From assembly GCA_029204225.1 (NCBI GenBank), contig CM055106.1:37471923-37535922 (forward strand): a stretch of 64,000 nucleotides of DNA, in the 5' to 3' direction. Numbering within the stretch: the stretch's first letter is position 1; each line of letters starts with the position of its first letter. A program made the translations under genes and the position numbers. The notes beneath the pieces were generated by a model. That model was not told where the DNA came from and ran no database searches. It saw only the letters and a program-made list of their open reading frames with translations. The stretch is from Diphasiastrum complanatum. Taxonomy: Eukaryota > Streptophyta > Lycopodiopsida > Lycopodiales > Lycopodiaceae. Of the stretch, positions 60,187-64,000 are shown piece by piece.

Positions 60187-62516
60187 GTGTGATACATTGG
60201 CTGAGTCACACGATCTAATACATTGACAGATTCTGTCGTCAATATCCTAGTGTCTTGCCCACTTGGCACAGTCTTCCTACGAGGCGTGAATGCTACTCGA
60301 GCTGGTGGAGCCATCATGGCCGAGTTCATCTATGAGGCAGTGATCTCTGTAGTGCAGGAGATTGGGGCAGAGCATGTGGTTCAAGTCGTTATAGACAACG
60401 GCTCGAACTGCAGATCGATGGGAGAGATGGTGATGAGGGAGCACCCGAGTATTGTGTGGACCCCGTGCGTTGCACATGCATCGACCTTCTCATTCAGGAC
60501 ATGGTTGCACTTCCATGGATTCGTGAGGTACAATTTTCGTCACTTTGTAAAGCATTTTGCACCTGTCAATTATTCCAGGCCCCTAACCTCTTTTAGCTTC
60601 TAACAGTTTTTTGTTTAAGGCCATGCGCATAGTGAAGTTCGTCACCAGAAAGAGGTGCGTGCTGCCATTGTTCCATACATTCTCTCGGTTGGACCTGAAG
60701 AAGCTAGCACCCACTGGCTTTGCCTTCTTTTTCCTGGTTCTCGAGCGATTGTGCGTCTTGCGAGATCATTTGCGGAGGATGGTATCCAGTGAGGCATTTG
60801 ATGAGTTCAGGAACTGCAAGACAGAGGCGGTGTTCTTCCAGGCCATAGTCTTTGCAGAGGACTTCTGGACACGTGCGAGTGAGATTGTAGAGGTTCTTCG
60901 ACCTGTCTTCTGTGTGTTGTGCCTAGTAGACCGAGAGGGGTGCACTCTCGGTCTCATATACGAGTTCATGGACCGCATCGGCGAGGAGCTTCACAGATGT
61001 GGCTTGGAGGAGGATAGGTACGTCTCCTATCACTTTCTTATTTCAGTTTCACTCTGCTCGTGTTTTCGAAGATGCCTAACCATTTGCAATGTCACCTGCG
61101 CAGGAAGGACGAGCTCCTCACACGTTGGGAGGCGAGGTGGGACCACTTCCACAGACCCATCCATGCGGTGGCCCACATGCTGCACCCATTGTGGCGCTCT
61201 ACCAGACGTCCTAGTGACACGGAGCTCCACCAAGGATGGGTGGAATACAGCAAGCGTGTATGGCCCGGCGCAGGTATTGTACATATTCTAGCTAGTGTAG
61301 TTGTTTGTATTAGCATATGCTTTGGTTTGTGTCCTGACACGTGTTCTATTTCCTTTGCCAATAAGCACGACTCTAGGGAACATAGAGCGAGACATGGTCA
61401 AGTTCGAGCGGGGCCTGTATCCTTTTGATCGAGAGCAGTGTAAGCTCAGAGAGGACCAGTTGGCGCTTGTCACATGGTGGAGCTTTCATGGCCGCAGTAC
61501 ACCTGACCTTCAGCGACTGGCAGAGAGGGTCCTTGCACGGGACTGTTCGGCCGCCTGTGAGCGGAACTAGAGTGTATGGGCGAGCCATCACACGAAGAAG
61601 AGAAATAGACTCTCCATTGAGCAGTGCAGGCGGTTGGTGTTTGTGAACACCAACGGACGCATGTTGAGACGCACACGCATGCAGGGTGACCGCTTGATCG
61701 AGGTGAGTTAGTGACTTTACTAGTAATGCTTGATGTACTTGCGTTTCAAATGAGCTTATTTGACAGATGCATAGGTTTGCTAACCATGCCTGTTTGTTTT
61801 TGTAGGTGAACCCTGACTCCTGCAAGGTACATACGACAGCTGCTGATCCTCGGGTGCCACCTACAGAGAAGGAGGTCGAGGATGATATCTATCAGGACCT
61901 ACATAGGCAGGCAAATGCAGAGGCACGGTCTACACGACACCACAGGAGAGCAGCTCGACGTCAGGAGATGGGAGAGGATGGAGATGATGAGATTTTGGGC
62001 ATGGGTACGAGGAGGAGGAGTGGATGGATGAGGGTGATACAGAGGCAGAGGATGAGGGTGAGCATGAGGGGGGGGACATGCAGCACTTATTCGTAGACCC
62101 CGATGCCGAGCCAGCCGTTCCCACACCTAGACGTAGAGGGCGACCTGGACATTCCGGGGGGGGGGGGTCTGGGGGCCTTGTTTGTAGAGAGGACTAGAGT
62201 TTCACAAGCAGTTGAGGGCCAGGTCGGCTCTGAGTTTATTGGGCCTTCCCAGAGTACGAGATCACAGTTGAGAGGGCGACCTGGAGGGAGTAGTAGAGGA
62301 GCTGCAATTGGAGCCAGCCAGGAGGGGGCAGGAGGGAGAGAGAGAGGGAGAGGGAGAGGTAGGGGACAGGGAAGAGGCAGAGGCGGATGCAGAGGCAGAG
62401 GCAAAGGAAGAGGCTCACCACGACACATGATACCCTCAGCGTCATCTACAGATTCCTTGTTTGGCAGTTCCACGGACACTGATGACTTAGACTTTGAGTT
62501 AGAGGACGATTGTTAG
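60187..62516 (+). pseudogene. hAT-family transposase (DUF659 type), decayed
   Basis: Exons by AG/GT borders: 60187-60527, 60620-61017, 61104-61273, ~61366-61702, 61806-62516. DUF659 core: DSVVNILVSCPLGTVFLRGV, VVQVVIDNGSNCRSMGEMVM, WTPCVAH. Then IVKFVTRKRCVLPL and RWEARWDHFHRPIHAVAHML. The hAT dimerisation region reads WWSFHGRSTPDLQRLAERVL, CSAACERN, a stop in place of Trp (61569), then SVWASHHTKKRNRLS. The C-terminal tail is Arg-Gly-rich (RGRGRGRGQGRGRGG) and acidic (STDTDDLDFELEDDC). Lesions: frame changes at ~60212, ~60480 and in the 13-base G run at 62155-62167; the nonsense codon; and an out-of-phase join between the third and fourth exons. The N-terminal zinc finger is not found. It lies antisense to the mutase, probably in its intron. 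Confidence 0.8.
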
Positions 62517-62701
62517 TTGTTAGTGTTATGAGACATTATTTTATCGGACGTCACTCTATTTTTTTTTTGGCCTTGAGCCCGACATTATATATTTTCACGT
62601 TTTTACATTGTGTCATATCGGTTTGTGTTTCGATATGATTTTTTTCCAGCATGGTCTATTTCAGTAGGTAATTCGGTATGGTTTTTTTCCAGCATGGTCT
62701 A

Positions 62702-62704
<3 letters not shown>
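62517..62704. repeat. 45-bp tandem duplication downstream of hAT gene
   Basis: ttttttccagcatggtcta occurs at about 62639-62657 and 62684-62702, with the intervening sequence forming the repeat unit. Confidence 0.7.

Positions 62705-62768
<64 letters not shown>
62705..62768. repeat. (GA)32 microsatellite
   Basis: 64 bp of pure ga repeats. Confidence 0.97.
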
Positions 62769-62770
<2 letters not shown>

Positions 62771-63141
62771 CAATGCTTTGCTATGCACATGATTTCATTT
62801 CACACAATACTAGTAACTGTAGAAAATGATATAATAGTGAAAAGTAAGTTAACGGACGACACTGGTCCTGAAATTGATGGCAAACTTGATAAATGAACTG
62901 CCCTTGAAAAAACCTTCCATTTGATACCCATTATTAAAAAAATTTCAAAAAAAAAAAAAACGTTCCGAGAAACCCTAATGGAAATTTCCGGAACACGTTC
63001 CAGATCGTGGCGGCCTGCAACCTTGATCACAATTTATTGTGTATGAATTGATGAAAGTAGTGATAAATGTTATCCTTCTCAATTTCATGATTAAATTCAC
63101 AAAGGTGGTTACAATTTGCGCAATTGAACACTGACAAATAA

Positions 63142-63339
63142 CCACAAATATCATGATTGAGTACTCACTAATTAATGAAATTCACATTCAATATTAAAAA
63201 TAAAATCACAATTTTAGTATTTAGAAAAATTGCTAATTTCTATTCACAATTGCACCACAAATATCATGATTGAGTACTCACTATTAATGAGATTCACATT
63301 CGATACTAAAAAAAGTCACAATTTTAGTATTTAGAACAT
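63142..63339. repeat. Two-copy direct repeat, ~114-bp period
   Basis: ccacaaatatcatgattgag, actcacta-ttaatga, attcacattc-ata and cacaattttagtatttagaa occur in order in 63142-63226 and 63254-63339. Confidence 0.9.
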
Positions 63340-63356
63340 AGAATTAATGAACCGTG

Positions 63357-63426
63357 TACGGTTCACCACGATTATGAGCACCATACGATTCTCAGAAATT
63401 TTAACCTAGAACCGTGGTGAACCGTA
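63357..63426. repeat. 14-bp perfect inverted repeat
   Basis: tacggttcaccacg (63357-63370) and cgtggtgaaccgta (63413-63426), separated by 42 bases. It could form a stem or mark a small element; no partner found elsewhere in the window. Confidence 0.85.
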
Positions 63427-63866
63427 TAGGTGATTAATTAGTTAATTAATTAATTAATTAATTAATTTTTTTTATGTCCCACCCCCAAAAATAGCCCAAA
63501 AAATTCCATAAAAAGTTTAGATTATTTACTTCAAATTTTTTAATGGCCTTTTTTTTTTTCTTAACTACCCACCCCCAAAAACAGCCCAAAAAAAAGGCAA
63601 AAAAAAGACCACAAAAGTTGAAAAAATACCCAAATTGTTAAGAGAGAGAGGGAGACAGAGAGAGGGGGGGAGGCTATCATAGTAAACCATTTTATCAGTG
63701 TACACAATGCACATCAACTGGCCATCCATCTGGAAAACAAGTGAGATGCTCTGTATATAATCTCATCATATAGAGCCCGCCATATACGGCTGGGGTCTGA
63801 CCTTAAAAAAAAATACAGTATAAATGGAACAAAAATGAACAACATGACAACATCTACAACATGTCA

Positions 63867-64000
63867 TCAAGATGCCTGTGTGGCATCCGAATCATCAAAA
63901 TCATCTAACTCATCCTCCTCAGTCACAGCCTGACTAAAGTCATGTAAAACCTCTCCCTCAATATGTGTCCCTGAAAAGTGATGCGAGATGCACCTCTGCC
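63867..64000 (-). CDS. C-terminal end of an unidentified protein, cut by window edge
   Basis: The minus-strand frame entering from the window edge ends with CISHHFSGTHIEGEVLHDFS, QAVTEEDELDDFDDSDATQA, S and a stop at 63867-63869. The acidic Asp/Glu-rich tail recalls the acidic end of the hAT protein at 62516, so another hAT-type transposase is possible, but 44 residues are too few to assign. It opens onto the edge and cannot be judged intact or broken. Confidence 0.4.
   Translation of the reverse strand, partial: QRCISHHFSGTHIEGEVLHDFSQAVTEEDELDDFDDSDATQAS

Larger units (their letters stand above)
62769..63866. other. Gene-free, repeat-rich stretch
   Basis: Contains acgttccgag / ggaacacgttccaga near 62960-63004 (similar to the intron MITE-like ends), the duplication at 63142-63339, the inverted repeat at 63357-63426, an (atta)n run at 63431-63467, and poly-A/T runs. 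No coding region. Confidence 0.6.

Noticed and set aside
61030-61361. Minus-strand frames across the hAT exons
   Set aside because: The plus strand encodes the recognisable hAT motifs with consistent splice sites; these are shadows.
62087-62479. Proline-rich minus-strand protein opposite the hAT tail
   Set aside because: It is the antisense of the Arg-Gly repeat. The plus strand has the family features and the natural stop.

Overview
This is nuclear DNA from a land plant with a large, repeat-filled genome. The evidence is GT-AG introns, Ty1/copia and Ty3/gypsy retrotransposons throughout, a plant-type cofactor-independent phosphoglycerate mutase gene, and an EXORDIUM/PHI-1 family gene (a plant family). 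Three features make me lean towards a non-seed plant such as a fern or lycophyte: a CUB-like domain on the EXORDIUM protein, a Crypton/DUF3504-type tyrosine recombinase, and a fragment of a beta-class N4/N6 DNA methylase. The species cannot be fixed from the sequence.

Layout. 1-3.1 kb: repeats and LTR remnants. 3.17-4.90 kb (+): two-exon EXORDIUM-like gene ending in a CUB-like domain. 6.3-10 kb: decayed gypsy element (copy A). 10.1-12.7 kb: end of a copia element and a LINE remnant, both minus. 13.4-15.0 kb: mostly unassigned, with one very short tRNA-like SINE between perfect 15-bp duplications. 15.0-18.9 kb: minus-strand gypsy gag-protease with primer-binding site and LTR. 19.2-22.8 kb: rearranged gypsy pol and two gag blocks. 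22.8-25.9 kb: two convergent, decayed, unrecognised genes, possibly a DNA transposon. 26.4-31.8 kb: two ~1-kb direct repeats, LTR-like, around a non-coding interior with a higher-order satellite. 31.8-33.4 kb: gypsy copy B, cut off by a tyrosine-recombinase element (33.4-35.5 kb) that carries a ~93-bp palindrome and is itself joined to a copia element (35.5-39.7 kb). 39.8-40.2 kb: methylase gene fragment. 40.5-48.5 kb: three copia bodies, a shared LTR, and a solo LTR with a verified 5-bp target duplication.

48.9-58.4 kb (-): eight exons of phosphoglycerate mutase, all joining in phase and lacking only about 50 N-terminal residues. Its introns hold a MITE-like element, a gypsy fragment and a copia LTR. 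59.6-63.0 kb lies upstream of the last visible exon, so probably in another intron, and holds a decayed hAT (DUF659) transposase on the plus strand. The window ends inside the C-terminus of a minus-strand reading frame.

Only the mutase and the EXORDIUM-like gene look functional. Everything else is mobile DNA in various states of decay, much of it nested, so insertion order can be partly read: gypsy copy B is cut by the recombinase element, which is then joined to copia; a copia gag-protease is split by the solo LTR.
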